The notes under the pieces: model-generated
Databases searched by the model: none
Seen by the model: the letters and a program-made list of their open reading frames with translations, nothing else
What the model was told of the DNA's origin: nothing
Made by a program: the position numbers and the translations under genes
Shown here: positions 36,156 through 45,828 of the stretch, one piece after another
Numbering within the stretch: position 1 is the first letter of the stretch
Layout of the letters: every line of letters begins with the position of its first letter
NCBI RefSeq assembly: GCF_003602235.1
Contig: NZ_QZVS01000097.1
Coordinates: forward strand, 248,001 to 312,000
Length of the DNA: 64,000 bases
Direction of reading: 5' to 3'
DNA from: Cryobacterium melibiosiphilum
Lineage (GTDB): Bacteria > Actinomycetota > Actinomycetes > Actinomycetales > Microbacteriaceae

Positions 36156-36689
36156 TCACCGGTCGGTGGTCGAGCTTGTCGAGACCTTGAAGACGCGTTC
36201 GGTGATCGACTTCGATCCGCGGCCGATCGCGAGCAGGCCGGACTGGGCGAGCTCCTTGACGCCGTAGGGTTCGAGCACCCGCAGCAGGGCCTGGGTCTTG
36301 CCGCTGTCGCCGGTGACCTCGATGACCACGGCATCCGTCGCCACATCGACGACGCGCGCGCGGAACAGGTTGACGGCTTCGAGCACCTGCGAGCGAGTCG
36401 CGTTGTCGGTGCGCACCTTCACCAGCAGGTGTTCGCGCTGCACCGACTGTGAGAAGTCGAGCTCCACGACCTTGATGACGTTGATCAGCTTGTTCAGCTG
36501 CTTCGTCACCTGCTCGAGGGGCACGTCTTCGACGTCGACCTGGATCGTGATGCGCGACAGGCCGGGGATTTCGCTGTGGCCCACGGCGAGGCTCTCAATG
36601 TTGAAACCACGGCGGGCGAACAGCCCGGCGACGCGGGTCAAGAGGCCCGGTTTGTCTTCGACAAGCAGGCTCAGTACGTGCGTCGTCAC
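36156..36689 (-). CDS. ilvN: Acetolactate synthase small (regulatory) subunit
   Basis: A 177-residue protein. The N-terminal ACT domain (about 3-75, HVLSLLVEDKPGLLTRVAGLF and RRGFNIESLAVG) binds valine for feedback. A C-terminal ALS_ss domain follows. It starts 2 bp after the ilvB stop. The last ten residues (VSTSSTTDR) are encoded by a palindromic repeat GGTCTCGACAAGCTCGACC-like sequence and are probably not ancestral. Confidence 0.96.
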   Translation of the reverse strand: MTTHVLSLLVEDKPGLLTRVAGLFARRGFNIESLAVGHSEIPGLSRITIQVDVEDVPLEQVTKQLNKLINVIKVVELDFSQSVQREHLLVKVRTDNATRSQVLEAVNLFRARVVDVATDAVVIEVTGDSGKTQALLRVLEPYGVKELAQSGLLAIGRGSKSITERVFKVSTSSTTDR

Positions 36690-36691
36690 GG

Positions 36692-38548
36692 TTATTCTTC
36701 TCCCCAGGTCGGTGCGTGGTCTTTCGCGTACTGCACATAGCTGTTGCTGACGCCCTGCGGCACCATCGGCCAGACCATCGCGTCGCGGCTCACGATGAAG
36801 TCGATCACCACGGGGCGATCGTTCGTCGCGAGGGCGAGCTTGATGGCGTCGTCCACCTGGTCCGCACTGGTCACACGGATGCCCAGCGCACCATACGCCT
36901 CGGCCAGCTTCACGAAGTCGGGCACCATCGCGGTGCCGTGCCCGGTGTTCAGGTCGGTGAACGAGTGGCGTCCGTCATAGAACAGCGACTGCCACTGGCG
37001 CACCATGCCGAGCGAGGAGTTGTTGATGATCGCGACCTTGATCGGGATCTTGTTGATCGTGCAGGTGGCCAGTTCCTGGTTGGTCATCTGGAAGCATCCG
37101 TCGCCGTCGATCGCCCAGACCACGCGGTCGGGCTGCGCGACCTTGGCGCCCATCGCGGCGGGAACCGAGTAGCCCATGGTTCCGGCGCCGCCCGAGTTCA
37201 GCCAGGCGTTCGGGCGTTCGTACTTGATGTACTGCGCGGCCCACATCTGGTGCTGGCCGACCCCGGCCGCGTAGACGGCTTCCGGGCCGGTGAGCTCGCC
37301 GATGCGCTTGATCACGTACTGCGGGGCGAGCAGGCCGTCGGCCGGTTCGCTGAAGCCGAGCGGGAACTCCTCCTGCAGGCCGTTCAGGTAGGTCCACCAG
37401 TCGGCGGTGTCCACACTCTCGGTGCCTGTTCCGGTTCGAAGGGCGTCGGCGAAGGCGATCGTCAGGTCGGCGATGACCTCCTTGGCGTCACCGACGATCG
37501 GCACGTCGGCGTTGCGGATCTTCGAGATCTCGGCCGGGTCGACGTCGACGTGCACGACGGCTGCGTGCGGGGCGAACTCGCTGATCTTGCCGGTGACCCG
37601 GTCGTCGAAGCGGGCGCCTAGGGAGACGATCAGGTCGCTCTCCTGCAGCGCGAGCACCGCCGGAACGGTGCCATGCATGCCGGGCATGCCGAGGTGCTGC
37701 GGGTGCGAATCGGGAAACGCGCCGCGGGCCATCAGCGTCGTCACCACGGGGGCACCGGTCGCTTCGGCCAGCGCGAGAAGCTCGGCCGAAGCCTGCGCGC
37801 GAATGACACCGCCACCGACATAGAGAACGGGCTTCTTCGCGGACCGGAGCAGCTGAGCGGCGGCCTGAACCTGCTTGCCGTGGGCTTTGGTGACCGGCCG
37901 GTAGCCGGGCAGGTCGAGCTTCGGCGGCCAGATGAACGGCGCGAGGCCCTGCTGGGCGTCCTTGGTGATGTCCACGAGCACCGGGCCCGGGCGGCCGGTC
38001 GATGCGATGTGGTGCGCGGCCGCGATGGCCGCCGGGATATCTTCGGCGCGCTTGCAGAGGAACGAGTGCTTGGTGATCGGCATCGTGATGCCGATGATGT
38101 CGGCCTCCTGGAAGGCATCCGTTCCCATCAGGGTGGAGAAGACCTGGCCGGTGATGCAGAGCAGCGGAACGGAGTCCATGTAGGCATCCGCGATCGCCGT
38201 GACCAGGTTGGTCGCGCCGGGGCCGGAGGTCGCGATGGCGACGCCGACCCGGTTGCTCGACGAGGCGTAGCCCTGGGCGGCGTGGCCGGCGCCCTGTTCG
38301 TGGCGCACCAGTATGTGGCGAATCTTGTCCTGCGTCATGAGCTCGTCGTAGAGCGGGATGACGGCGCCACCCGGGATGCCGAAGACGTCGGTGACGCCCA
38401 GCAGCTCCAGGGTGCGAATGATCGCGCCCGACCCGGAGAGGACCTCGGGTTGGGTCGAAACGGGGGCCGTGGGAACGGCAGACGGCGCTCCGGCCGGGGA
38501 GTTCGCGCTGGCAGCGGGCAATGGCACGGTTGAAGATTCCGCGTTCAT
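36692..38548 (-). CDS. ilvB: Acetolactate synthase large (catalytic) subunit
   Basis: A 618-residue TPP enzyme. It has the catalytic Glu region in [15 protein letters not shown] and [14 protein letters not shown], a FAD-binding middle domain, and the TPP motif [15 protein letters not shown]...[12 protein letters not shown] Ser/Pro/Ala-rich N-terminal extension of about 30 residues precedes the core. It condenses pyruvate with pyruvate or 2-oxobutyrate. Operon order is ilvD, ilvB, ilvN, ilvC. Confidence 0.97.
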   Translation of the reverse strand: MNAESSTVPLPAASANSPAGAPSAVPTAPVSTQPEVLSGSGAIIRTLELLGVTDVFGIPGGAVIPLYDELMTQDKIRHILVRHEQGAGHAAQGYASSSNRVGVAIATSGPGATNLVTAIADAYMDSVPLLCITGQVFSTLMGTDAFQEADIIGITMPITKHSFLCKRAEDIPAAIAAAHHIASTGRPGPVLVDITKDAQQGLAPFIWPPKLDLPGYRPVTKAHGKQVQAAAQLLRSAKKPVLYVGGGVIRAQASAELLALAEATGAPVVTTLMARGAFPDSHPQHLGMPGMHGTVPAVLALQESDLIVSLGARFDDRVTGKISEFAPHAAVVHVDVDPAEISKIRNADVPIVGDAKEVIADLTIAFADALRTGTGTESVDTADWWTYLNGLQEEFPLGFSEPADGLLAPQYVIKRIGELTGPEAVYAAGVGQHQMWAAQYIKYERPNAWLNSGGAGTMGYSVPAAMGAKVAQPDRVVWAIDGDGCFQMTNQELATCTINKIPIKVAIINNSSLGMVRQWQSLFYDGRHSFTDLNTGHGTAMVPDFVKLAEAYGALGIRVTSADQVDDAIKLALATNDRPVVIDFIVSRDAMVWPMVPQGVSNSYVQYAKDHAPTWGEE

Positions 38549-38620
38549 GAAAGGAAGATCCCTACGTCGGTGATTCGATGGGAGGTGCAGTCAGCCCGAA
38601 AGCGTGTACCAGCCGGTGAC

Positions 38621-40315
38621 TTAGCCGGTGATGGCGCCTTCGGCGGCAGAGTGCACGAGCTTGGCGTACTTGGCGAGAACGCCGCGGGTGTAGCGCGGCG
38701 GAAGCGGGGCCCAGCCGATGCGGCGGGCGGCGAGCTCATCAGGGGCGACCAGTAGGTCGAGCGAGCGAGCTGCGATATCGACCCGTATCAGATCACCATC
38801 GCGCACGAAGGCGATGGGACCTGCGTCCACCGCTTCGGGTGCTATGTGGCCGATGCACAGTCCGGTTGTGCCGCCTGAGAATCGTCCGTCCGTTAACAGT
38901 AGTACATCCTTACCGAGCCCCGCGCCCTTGATGGCGGCGGTGATCGAGAGCATCTCGCGCATGCCCGGGCCGCCCTTGGGGCCTTCATAGCGAATGATCA
39001 CGACGTCGCCGGCCTTGATCTCACCGTCGGTGAGGGCATCCATGGCGGCGCGTTCGCGTTCGAACACGCGTGCCGGTCCTTCGAAGACGGATGCGTCGAA
39101 TCCGGCCGTCTTCACGACCGCGCCCTCGGGGGCGAAGCTGCCCTTGAGGATCGTGATGCCGCCGCTCTTGTGGATCGGGTTGTCGAGGGTGCGCAGCACC
39201 TCGCCGTCGAGCTCGGGCGGGTCGATCTCGGCGAGGTTCTCGGCGACGGTCTTGCCGGTCACGGTGAGCGCGTCGCCGTGGATGAGTCCGGCTTCGAGCA
39301 GCGCGCGCATGACGGCCGGCACGCCGCCCTGGCGGTCGACGTCGTTCATGACGTACTTGCCGAAGGGCTTGAGGTCGCCGATGTGGGGAACCTTGTCGCC
39401 GATGCGGTTGAAGTCGTCGAGGCTCAGTTCGACCTCGGCCTCGCGGGCGATCGCGAGCAGGTGCAGCACGACGTTGGTCGAGCCGCCGAACGCCATCGCC
39501 ACGGCGATCGCGTTCTCGAAGGCCTTGCGGGTCAGGATGTCGCGGGCAGTGAGGCCGAGGCGCAGCATGTTGACGACGGCCTCGCCGGAGCGGTGCGCGA
39601 AGTAGTCACGGCGGCGGTCGGCGGATGCCGGGCTCGCCGAGCCGGGCAGGCTCATTCCGAGGGCTTCCGCGACGCTCGCCATGGTGTTGGCGGTGTACAT
39701 GCCGCCGCAGGCGCCCTCGCCGGGAGCGAACGCGCACTCGATGCGCTTGGCATCCGCTTCGCTCATGCGGCCGGCCTTCACGGCGCCGACGGCCTCGAAG
39801 GAGTCGATGATGGTGATGTCTTTTTCGGTGCCGTCACTGAGCTTGACCCAGCCGGGAGCGATCGAACCGGCATAGAGAAAGACACTCGCGAGGTCGAGGC
39901 GCGCGGCGGCCATCAGCATGCCCGGCAGGGACTTGTCACAGCCGGCCAGCAGCACGGAGCCGTCGAGACGCTCGGCCTGCATGACGACCTCGACGGAGTC
40001 CGCGATGACCTCACGCGAGACGAGGGAGAAGTGCATGCCCTCGTGGCCCATCGAAATGCCGTCGGACACCGAGATGGTGCCGAACTGCAGCGGATAGCCG
40101 CCGCCGGAGTGCACGCCCTCCTTCGCCGCCTGCGCGAGGCGGTCGAGGGAGAGGTTGCAGGGCGTAATCTCGTTCCACGAGCTCGCGATACCGATCTGGG
40201 GCTTGTCCCAGTCGGCATCGCCCATTCCAACGGCGCGGAGCATTCCTCGAGACGTCGTGGCTTCAATGCCATCGGTGACGTCGCGGCTGCGTGGTTTCAG
40301 ATCGATCTCAGACAT
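38621..40315 (-). CDS. ilvD: Dihydroxy-acid dehydratase
   Basis: A 564-residue Fe-S dehydratase. Cluster cysteines are in [12 protein letters not shown] and [14 protein letters not shown]. The C-terminal domain has [23 protein letters not shown]. It makes the 2-oxo acids used by IlvE. It ends 72 bp before ilvB on the same strand. ATG at 40315. Confidence 0.97.
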   Translation of the reverse strand: MSEIDLKPRSRDVTDGIEATTSRGMLRAVGMGDADWDKPQIGIASSWNEITPCNLSLDRLAQAAKEGVHSGGGYPLQFGTISVSDGISMGHEGMHFSLVSREVIADSVEVVMQAERLDGSVLLAGCDKSLPGMLMAAARLDLASVFLYAGSIAPGWVKLSDGTEKDITIIDSFEAVGAVKAGRMSEADAKRIECAFAPGEGACGGMYTANTMASVAEALGMSLPGSASPASADRRRDYFAHRSGEAVVNMLRLGLTARDILTRKAFENAIAVAMAFGGSTNVVLHLLAIAREAEVELSLDDFNRIGDKVPHIGDLKPFGKYVMNDVDRQGGVPAVMRALLEAGLIHGDALTVTGKTVAENLAEIDPPELDGEVLRTLDNPIHKSGGITILKGSFAPEGAVVKTAGFDASVFEGPARVFERERAAMDALTDGEIKAGDVVIIRYEGPKGGPGMREMLSITAAIKGAGLGKDVLLLTDGRFSGGTTGLCIGHIAPEAVDAGPIAFVRDGDLIRVDIAARSLDLLVAPDELAARRIGWAPLPPRYTRGVLAKYAKLVHSAAEGAITG

Positions 40316-40384
40316 GCCACGAGTCTAGAACGCCTGACCCGCAGGTCTGTTCACGGGCGACGTTCGGCGACACCTGCAGCCCCA

Positions 40385-42613
40385 CTATGAACTCGTCGGC
40401 CGCGCCGCTTCCCGCAGGTCGGCCAGCAGGTTCAGCACTTCGGTGACCTCCTTGGGGCTGCGCACACGGTGGCCGGCCAGCGACGGGCCGGGCCCGATTT
40501 TGAGGCCCAGATCGAGGTCGCGCAGCACCGCGAAGGCGTCCTCGTCGGTCACGTCATCGCCGGCGTATAAGACCCGCTCGGCGCCGGTGTGGGCCCGCAG
40601 CACGTCGAGGGCGTCACCCTTGGTGCGCGACCGCACCGAGAATTCGAGCACGTTCTTGCCCTCCCGCACGGTCAGACCGGGCAGTTGCTCGCCCAGCTGT
40701 TCGCGGGCCTCGCGCTGGGCACGTTCGCCGTCTTTCGTGGTGGCCAAGCGGGTGTGGATGGCCATCCCGGCCGGTTTGCGCTCGATCGTGGTGCCGGCCA
40801 CCGATCCGGAGATGCCCTCGAGAACCCGGGCCAGGGTGTCGAGCTGTTCGACTTCACCGGCGAGGAGGTTGATCTCGACGTCGGGGGTGTCCAGGCGCAT
40901 TTCGATACCGTGCGAGCCGGTCAGCAGCACGTCCTGGTGCGGGTCGGCGACGTGCTGCAGGCTCGCGAGGGCGCGGCCGGAGACGAGCGCAACGCGCACT
41001 CCGTCCTGGTCGAGCAGGCGCTGCACGGCCTCCCGGGTGCCGGCGACGGCGCGGGCGTCTTCGGGTTCGTCGACGTGCGGTGCGAGCGTGCCGTCGAAGT
41101 CGAGCGCGACGAGCAGCGAGTCGGCGGCGGCCATCTCGCCGAGCGCCACCCGCAGGGATTGGGGTATTCCAGCCTGCACGGCGGCTCCTCCGGTGAGTGT
41201 TCTGAGGAACGATGCCGACCAGGCGGCCACATCGTTGTCGAAGACCTTCTTGCGCAGTGCCCGCATCCGCCGGGTGCGTTCCCGTTTGGGCATCACCACG
41301 GCACGTTCGATCGCGTCTTTGGTGCCCTCGATATCGTGCGGATTGATCAGGATCGCCTGCTTGAGCTCGTCGGCGGCCCCCGCGAATTCGCTCAGCACGA
41401 GCACGCCGTCGCCGTCGAAGCGCACGGCGACGTATTCCTTGGCGACGAGGTTCATGCCGTCGCGCAGGGCGGTGACGAGCATCACGTCGGCGGCGAGGTA
41501 GAGCGCGACCATTTCTTCACGCGGGTAGCCATGGTGGTGGTAGCTGATGGCGGTGTGGCTGATGGTGGAGAAATCCCCGTTCAGGCGGCCCACGGCCAGT
41601 TCGATCTCGTCGCGCAGGGCCTTGTAGGTCTCCACACGCTCACGGCTCGGGCTCGCGACCTGCACGAGGGTGACGTCTTCGACGTTGAGCCGCTTGTCGG
41701 CGAGCAGTTCTCCGAAGGCCTTGATGCGGTGGCCGATGCCCTTGGTGTAGTCGAGGCGGTCGACGCCGAGCATGAGGGTCTTCGGGTTGCCGAGGTCCTC
41801 GCGAATCTGGCGGGCACGCGCCTGGATCTCGGGGCGACGGGCCATCTCTTCATAGGCCACGGCGTCGATCGAGATCGGGAAGTGTTTGGCGATCACCCGG
41901 CGGGTGGCTCCTGAGCGGCCCTGGCCTTCGCTCGTGGGCACGTCGATGACCACGCCGCGGGTCGGGTAGCCGTAGAGGCGACGCACGGCGCGGGAGAAGT
42001 TGCCGGCATCCGCCAGCCGCTGAAAGCCGATGACGTCGGCGCCCAGCAGGCCGTGCAGAATCTGCTTTCGCCACGGCAGCTGCGCGTAGATGCCATATGG
42101 CGGAAATGGAATGTGATTGAAGAATCCGATCACGAGGTCGGGGCGGGCCTCGCGCAGCATGCGGGGAACCAGCTGCAGTTGGTAGTCGTGCACCCAGACC
42201 GTGGCACCGAGGGCAGCGGATGCCGCGGCGGCCGCCGCAAACCGCTTGTTCACGGTCACGTAGGCTTCCCAGGTTTCGCGGTGAAAGGCAGGGGCCGCGA
42301 TCACGTCGTGGTACAGCGGCCACAGGGTGTCGTTGGAGAAACCTTCGTAGTACTCCTCGAGCTCCTCTGCGCTCAGCCGCACCGGCACGATGTTGATGCC
42401 GTCGTTGGTGAAGGGCTCGAAGCTGCGGTCGGCGACACCGGGCCAGCCCACCCACGCTCCCCCGGAGCTGCGCATGAGCGGCTCGAGCGCGGTGACGAGG
42501 CCGCCCGGGGAGGTGCGCCAGACATCCGTCGCCGTGCCATCGGGGGCTTCGGGGCCGTCTTCGTGATCGACCGGCAAGCGGTTGGAGACGACGACGAGCG
42601 AGAAGGTACCCAC
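40385..42613 (-). CDS. otsAB: Fused trehalose-6-phosphate synthase/phosphatase
   Basis: About 742 residues from the GTG at 42613, just before the conserved FSLVVVSNRLPV. The true start is uncertain because no ATG lies nearby and the frame stays open to 43003, into the divergent gene. The GT20 synthase (about 5-475) has VWVHDYQLQLVP, FFNHIPFPP and LGVDRLDYTKGI. The HAD-type phosphatase (about 495-735) has ALDFDGTLAP, VSGRAL and YAGDDVTDEDAF. It makes trehalose from UDP-glucose and glucose-6-phosphate in one polypeptide. Fusion in this order is known in some actinobacteria. Confidence 0.93.
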   Translation of the reverse strand: MGTFSLVVVSNRLPVDHEDGPEAPDGTATDVWRTSPGGLVTALEPLMRSSGGAWVGWPGVADRSFEPFTNDGINIVPVRLSAEELEEYYEGFSNDTLWPLYHDVIAAPAFHRETWEAYVTVNKRFAAAAAASAALGATVWVHDYQLQLVPRMLREARPDLVIGFFNHIPFPPYGIYAQLPWRKQILHGLLGADVIGFQRLADAGNFSRAVRRLYGYPTRGVVIDVPTSEGQGRSGATRRVIAKHFPISIDAVAYEEMARRPEIQARARQIREDLGNPKTLMLGVDRLDYTKGIGHRIKAFGELLADKRLNVEDVTLVQVASPSRERVETYKALRDEIELAVGRLNGDFSTISHTAISYHHHGYPREEMVALYLAADVMLVTALRDGMNLVAKEYVAVRFDGDGVLVLSEFAGAADELKQAILINPHDIEGTKDAIERAVVMPKRERTRRMRALRKKVFDNDVAAWSASFLRTLTGGAAVQAGIPQSLRVALGEMAAADSLLVALDFDGTLAPHVDEPEDARAVAGTREAVQRLLDQDGVRVALVSGRALASLQHVADPHQDVLLTGSHGIEMRLDTPDVEINLLAGEVEQLDTLARVLEGISGSVAGTTIERKPAGMAIHTRLATTKDGERAQREAREQLGEQLPGLTVREGKNVLEFSVRSRTKGDALDVLRAHTGAERVLYAGDDVTDEDAFAVLRDLDLGLKIGPGPSLAGHRVRSPKEVTEVLNLLADLREAARPTSS

Positions 42614-42881
42614 CGGCGACTCGGCGCTGGCGGTATCAGTGGCTGGGGATTCGGCGGAGAGTGAGATAGATGATCCGTTCCGGGCGCAGCGGCGGCGCTC
42701 CTGCCATGGGCTCTCAGGATACCGCAGCCACCCGAACGTGCCCTGTTCGGGAGCCGGCCGGCAGCGAGAAACAGAGACAGCGAGGTACAGACGAGCGGCG
42801 TACCGATACGAGCCGGGTGCAACCACGACCCGTTGCCCAACGGTTGCCAGCCGTTCACCGGCGATACCTAAGCTCAGCCTC

Positions 42882-43733
42882 ATGATCCGCGTCGGAATGA
42901 GCACGACCTGCGTCTCTCCACTGCCCCCCGAGCAGGCGTTTCGACTGGCCCGGCAGGCCGGTTTCGACGGCCTCGAAATCATGGTCACCGAGGACTCGAT
43001 CACTCAGGATGCCGGTCGGCTGTGTGCCCTGTCAGAGCGCTTCGAGCTGCCCATCCTGTCCATCCATGCCCCGGTCCTGCCGCTGACGTACTTCGTCTGG
43101 GGTGTGGATGCGCGGGTAAAGCTTGAGAAAAGCGCGCAGCTGGCGGTGGAGGTCGGCGCGACGACGGTGGTCGTACATCCTCCGTTCCGGTGGCAGGTCG
43201 GCTATGCCGTCGATTTTCTCGATCAGCTGCGGCAGATCACCGCCGCGACCGGCATTGAGATGGCGGTCGAGAATATGTTCCCGTGGCAGGTGGGCCGCCG
43301 CAGATTGCAGGCCTATGCACCCGGCTGGAATCCGAGCACCATCGACTGCGACGCCGTGACCCTCGATTTCTCGCATGCCGCGCTGAGCGGGGTGAACAGC
43401 CTGGAGCTCGCGACGGCGCTGGGCGATCGGCTCCGCCACGTGCACCTGTGCGATGGTTCGACGTCGTCAGACGAGGGCAGAATCTTCGATGAGCACCTGC
43501 TGCCGGGACGAGGCAACGAGCCGGTCGCCGAGGTGCTGCAGCACCTCGCGGCGACCGGCTGGACGGGGCAGATCGTCGCGGAGGTCAACACCCGCAAAGC
43601 GAAGACCGAACAGGAACGCCTTGAGCTGCTGCTCGAGACCGTCGCATTCGCTCGGTTGCACACGGTCGAGCCGCGCCAGCAGCGGATTCCGCGGGCGCGC
43701 CGGGCGATTGAGGCGCTCGGCCGCCGCGCGTAG
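42882..43733 (+). CDS. Sugar phosphate isomerase/epimerase family (AP-endonuclease-2-like TIM barrel)
   Basis: A 283-residue TIM barrel beginning MIRVGMSTTCV. Likely metal ligands lie in MAVENMFPW, LDFSHAALS, RHVHLCDGS and VAEVNTR. The fold is that of xylose isomerase-like epimerases and endonuclease IV; here more likely a sugar isomerase, substrate unknown. Divergent from otsAB. Confidence 0.88.
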   Translation: MIRVGMSTTCVSPLPPEQAFRLARQAGFDGLEIMVTEDSITQDAGRLCALSERFELPILSIHAPVLPLTYFVWGVDARVKLEKSAQLAVEVGATTVVVHPPFRWQVGYAVDFLDQLRQITAATGIEMAVENMFPWQVGRRRLQAYAPGWNPSTIDCDAVTLDFSHAALSGVNSLELATALGDRLRHVHLCDGSTSSDEGRIFDEHLLPGRGNEPVAEVLQHLAATGWTGQIVAEVNTRKAKTEQERLELLLETVAFARLHTVEPRQQRIPRARRAIEALGRRA

Positions 43734-43768
43734 CCCGCCTCCGGCGGCCCCCACGACGTTTCTGGCAG

Positions 43769-43834
43769 GACCGCGCCCGATATCGGTGTGCGCTACCGTA
43801 ACGGCCGTAGTGGCTGCCCAATTCGGGCGCGGTC
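43769..43834. repeat. Inverted repeat between convergent genes
   Basis: Perfect 12-bp arms GACCGCGCCCGA (43769-43780) and TCGGGCGCGGTC (43823-43834) surround 42 bp that contain a second weak palindrome (CTACCG...CGTAG). It lies between the sugar isomerase and YhgE/Pip stops and may end both transcripts. Confidence 0.55.
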
Positions 43835-43869
43835 ACGCGGCCGCACCCTGGCCAATGCGCGTACCTGGC

Positions 43870-45828
43870 CTATGCGCGCACCGGGGCCAGCGCGAACGAG
43901 CGGGCACCACGCTTGCGCGCGATCGTGAACCACGAGAGCAGAACCGCGCCCACCAGGAACAGGGTCAGCACGGCCGCGGCGGCGCCGGCATCCACTGCCG
44001 CGTTCGAACCACCGCTGACGATGGCCTGCATCCCCTGCACCGCCCAGGTCAGCGGCAGCAGCGGGCTCACGCTCTGGAACGGCCCGGCCACGATCTGCAG
44101 CGGATACAGTCCGCCCGTCGCGACGAGTTGCAGCGCGAGCAGCACGAGCGACACCACGATGCCGACCCGGCCGAAGGCGACCGTGAGCAGGTGGTGCACC
44201 GCGACGAACACCGCTGCGAGCAGCACCGCGAAGCCGAGCGTCGCCGGCAGCAGCGTCCAGGACACGCCGAGCGGGCCGTGCAGCAGCAGGGTCACGAGCA
44301 CAGCCTGCGCCGCGGCGAGCCCGAAGGCGCGGCCGAGGCCCCGAAACAGCAGCCGCCCGGTGCTCGCCGTCGAGGCGAGCGCCACGGCGGTCAGCGGCCT
44401 GAACACGAGGAAGATCGCAAGCGCCCCGATCCACAGACCCACCGGCACGAACAGCATGCCGATGATCGGCCCGATCGAGTCGATGGCATTGTTGCGTTCG
44501 GTCGTCACGCCGACCGGTGCGGAGACCACGGCGGCCGTCGCCTCGGCGTCGGTCTCGGTGAGAACGGATGCGCTCTCCGCCCCCTCCGCGAGTCCGGTCG
44601 CCAGGGCGCTGGCCCCGGTTTCGAGTTCGTGGGCACCGTCGGCTGCGGCCGACGCCCCGGTTGCCAGTTCCGCAACCCCGGACGAGAGCGAACCGACGCC
44701 GGTCGCTACCCCGCTCGCGCCGAGGCGTAGCTCGGCCGACCCGGCCGACAGCCGGGCGGCGCCGCTCGCGCTGGCTGCAATCCCGCCCTGCACTCCGGCT
44801 ACCGCACTCGTGGTCTGCTGGCTCAGGCCGGCGCCCTGCGCGGCGAGGGTGTCGAGGCCGGCATCGAACTCCGCGAGAGCCTGCGCGAAGCCGGCATTGG
44901 TGGGGTTCTGCAGCAGCGCGGCGCTCAGCCCGTCGAAGCCCGTTGCGGCGCTGGTAACGCCGCCCGTGTACGAGCCCCAGCCCTCGGCGAGCGGGGTGAG
45001 CCCGGCCGCGCCCGTGCTGAGGGTGCCGAGGCCCGTGCTGAGCGAGTCGACGCCGGTCGTGTACCCGCTCACGCCGGTCACGAACGACGCTGCACCGGTC
45101 GCGGCGGCTGTCGCGCCAGTGGCGGCCTCGCTGGTTCCGGCGGCAAGCGAGTCAAGCCCGGTGGCGACGCTGGTGACCCCGGTCGACACCTGGGCTGCCC
45201 CGTCGGCCGCGTCGATGAGCGAACCGCCCAGCTCGGCAAGGTTCGTGTACAGCGCGGTCAGGTACTGCGCGGTGATCGCCTGCCCGAACGCGCTCGTCAT
45301 GGCGGTGCCGACCGACTGCGCCGCCGACCCGGCCAGGTAGGAGTGGGCGTCGTCGGTACGGATGTCGAGGTCGGCCTGGGTGGGTGAAGCTCCACCCAGC
45401 GAGGTCACCGAGGCCGAAAAGTCGGCCGGAATGGTGAGCACCGCGTAAGCGTCGCCGCGTTCGAGGGCGGCCGCGGCATCCGCCGAATTGGAAATGGTCC
45501 AGTCGAAGCCGGCCGCCGAACCTCCGTCGGCGGCGGACGCCGTGAGTTCGGTGACGAGCTGGCGACCGGCGAGCACCTGCTGCTCGGTGCCGTCGGGCAG
45601 GGTCGTGGTGACGAATTCGTCGTTGTTCACGACGATCGCCGGGATCGTGTCGATGCGTTCGTCGGCGGCGGAGAGAGCGGCGGTGAACAGGCCGGCCACG
45701 AAGAGCGGCACGACGATGAGGCCGGCGACGAGGCCGTACAGACCCCGGCGGCGCTGGCCCGAAGTGCGGCGGAACAGATTGTCGACCGCGTTACTCATTG
45801 CTGCGTTACTCATGGCTGCGTTAATCAT
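43870..45828 (-). CDS. YhgE/Pip family membrane protein (ABC-2-like)
   Basis: A 652-residue protein. One N-terminal helix (about 30-50) is followed by a long extracellular region with a helical repeat of the type GLxxLxxGa, rich in Ala/Gly/Ser/Thr (about 205-450), then five or six C-terminal helices of the ABC-2 fold. Family members resemble phage-infection protein Pip and ABC-2 permeases. The start is a triple repeat (MINAA-MSNAA-MSNAV) with three in-frame ATGs at 45828, 45813 and 45798. The first overlaps the MMPL stop (ATGA). It probably works with the upstream MMPL/ATPase-like protein. Confidence 0.9.
   Translation of the reverse strand: MINAAMSNAAMSNAVDNLFRRTSGQRRRGLYGLVAGLIVVPLFVAGLFTAALSAADERIDTIPAIVVNNDEFVTTTLPDGTEQQVLAGRQLVTELTASAADGGSAAGFDWTISNSADAAAALERGDAYAVLTIPADFSASVTSLGGASPTQADLDIRTDDAHSYLAGSAAQSVGTAMTSAFGQAITAQYLTALYTNLAELGGSLIDAADGAAQVSTGVTSVATGLDSLAAGTSEAATGATAAATGAASFVTGVSGYTTGVDSLSTGLGTLSTGAAGLTPLAEGWGSYTGGVTSAATGFDGLSAALLQNPTNAGFAQALAEFDAGLDTLAAQGAGLSQQTTSAVAGVQGGIAASASGAARLSAGSAELRLGASGVATGVGSLSSGVAELATGASAAADGAHELETGASALATGLAEGAESASVLTETDAEATAAVVSAPVGVTTERNNAIDSIGPIIGMLFVPVGLWIGALAIFLVFRPLTAVALASTASTGRLLFRGLGRAFGLAAAQAVLVTLLLHGPLGVSWTLLPATLGFAVLLAAVFVAVHHLLTVAFGRVGIVVSLVLLALQLVATGGLYPLQIVAGPFQSVSPLLPLTWAVQGMQAIVSGGSNAAVDAGAAAAVLTLFLVGAVLLSWFTIARKRGARSFALAPVRA

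Noticed and set aside
38549..38620. An attenuator with a leader peptide before ilvB
   Set aside because: The 72-bp gap has no short frame rich in Val/Leu/Ile and no terminator/anti-terminator pair.
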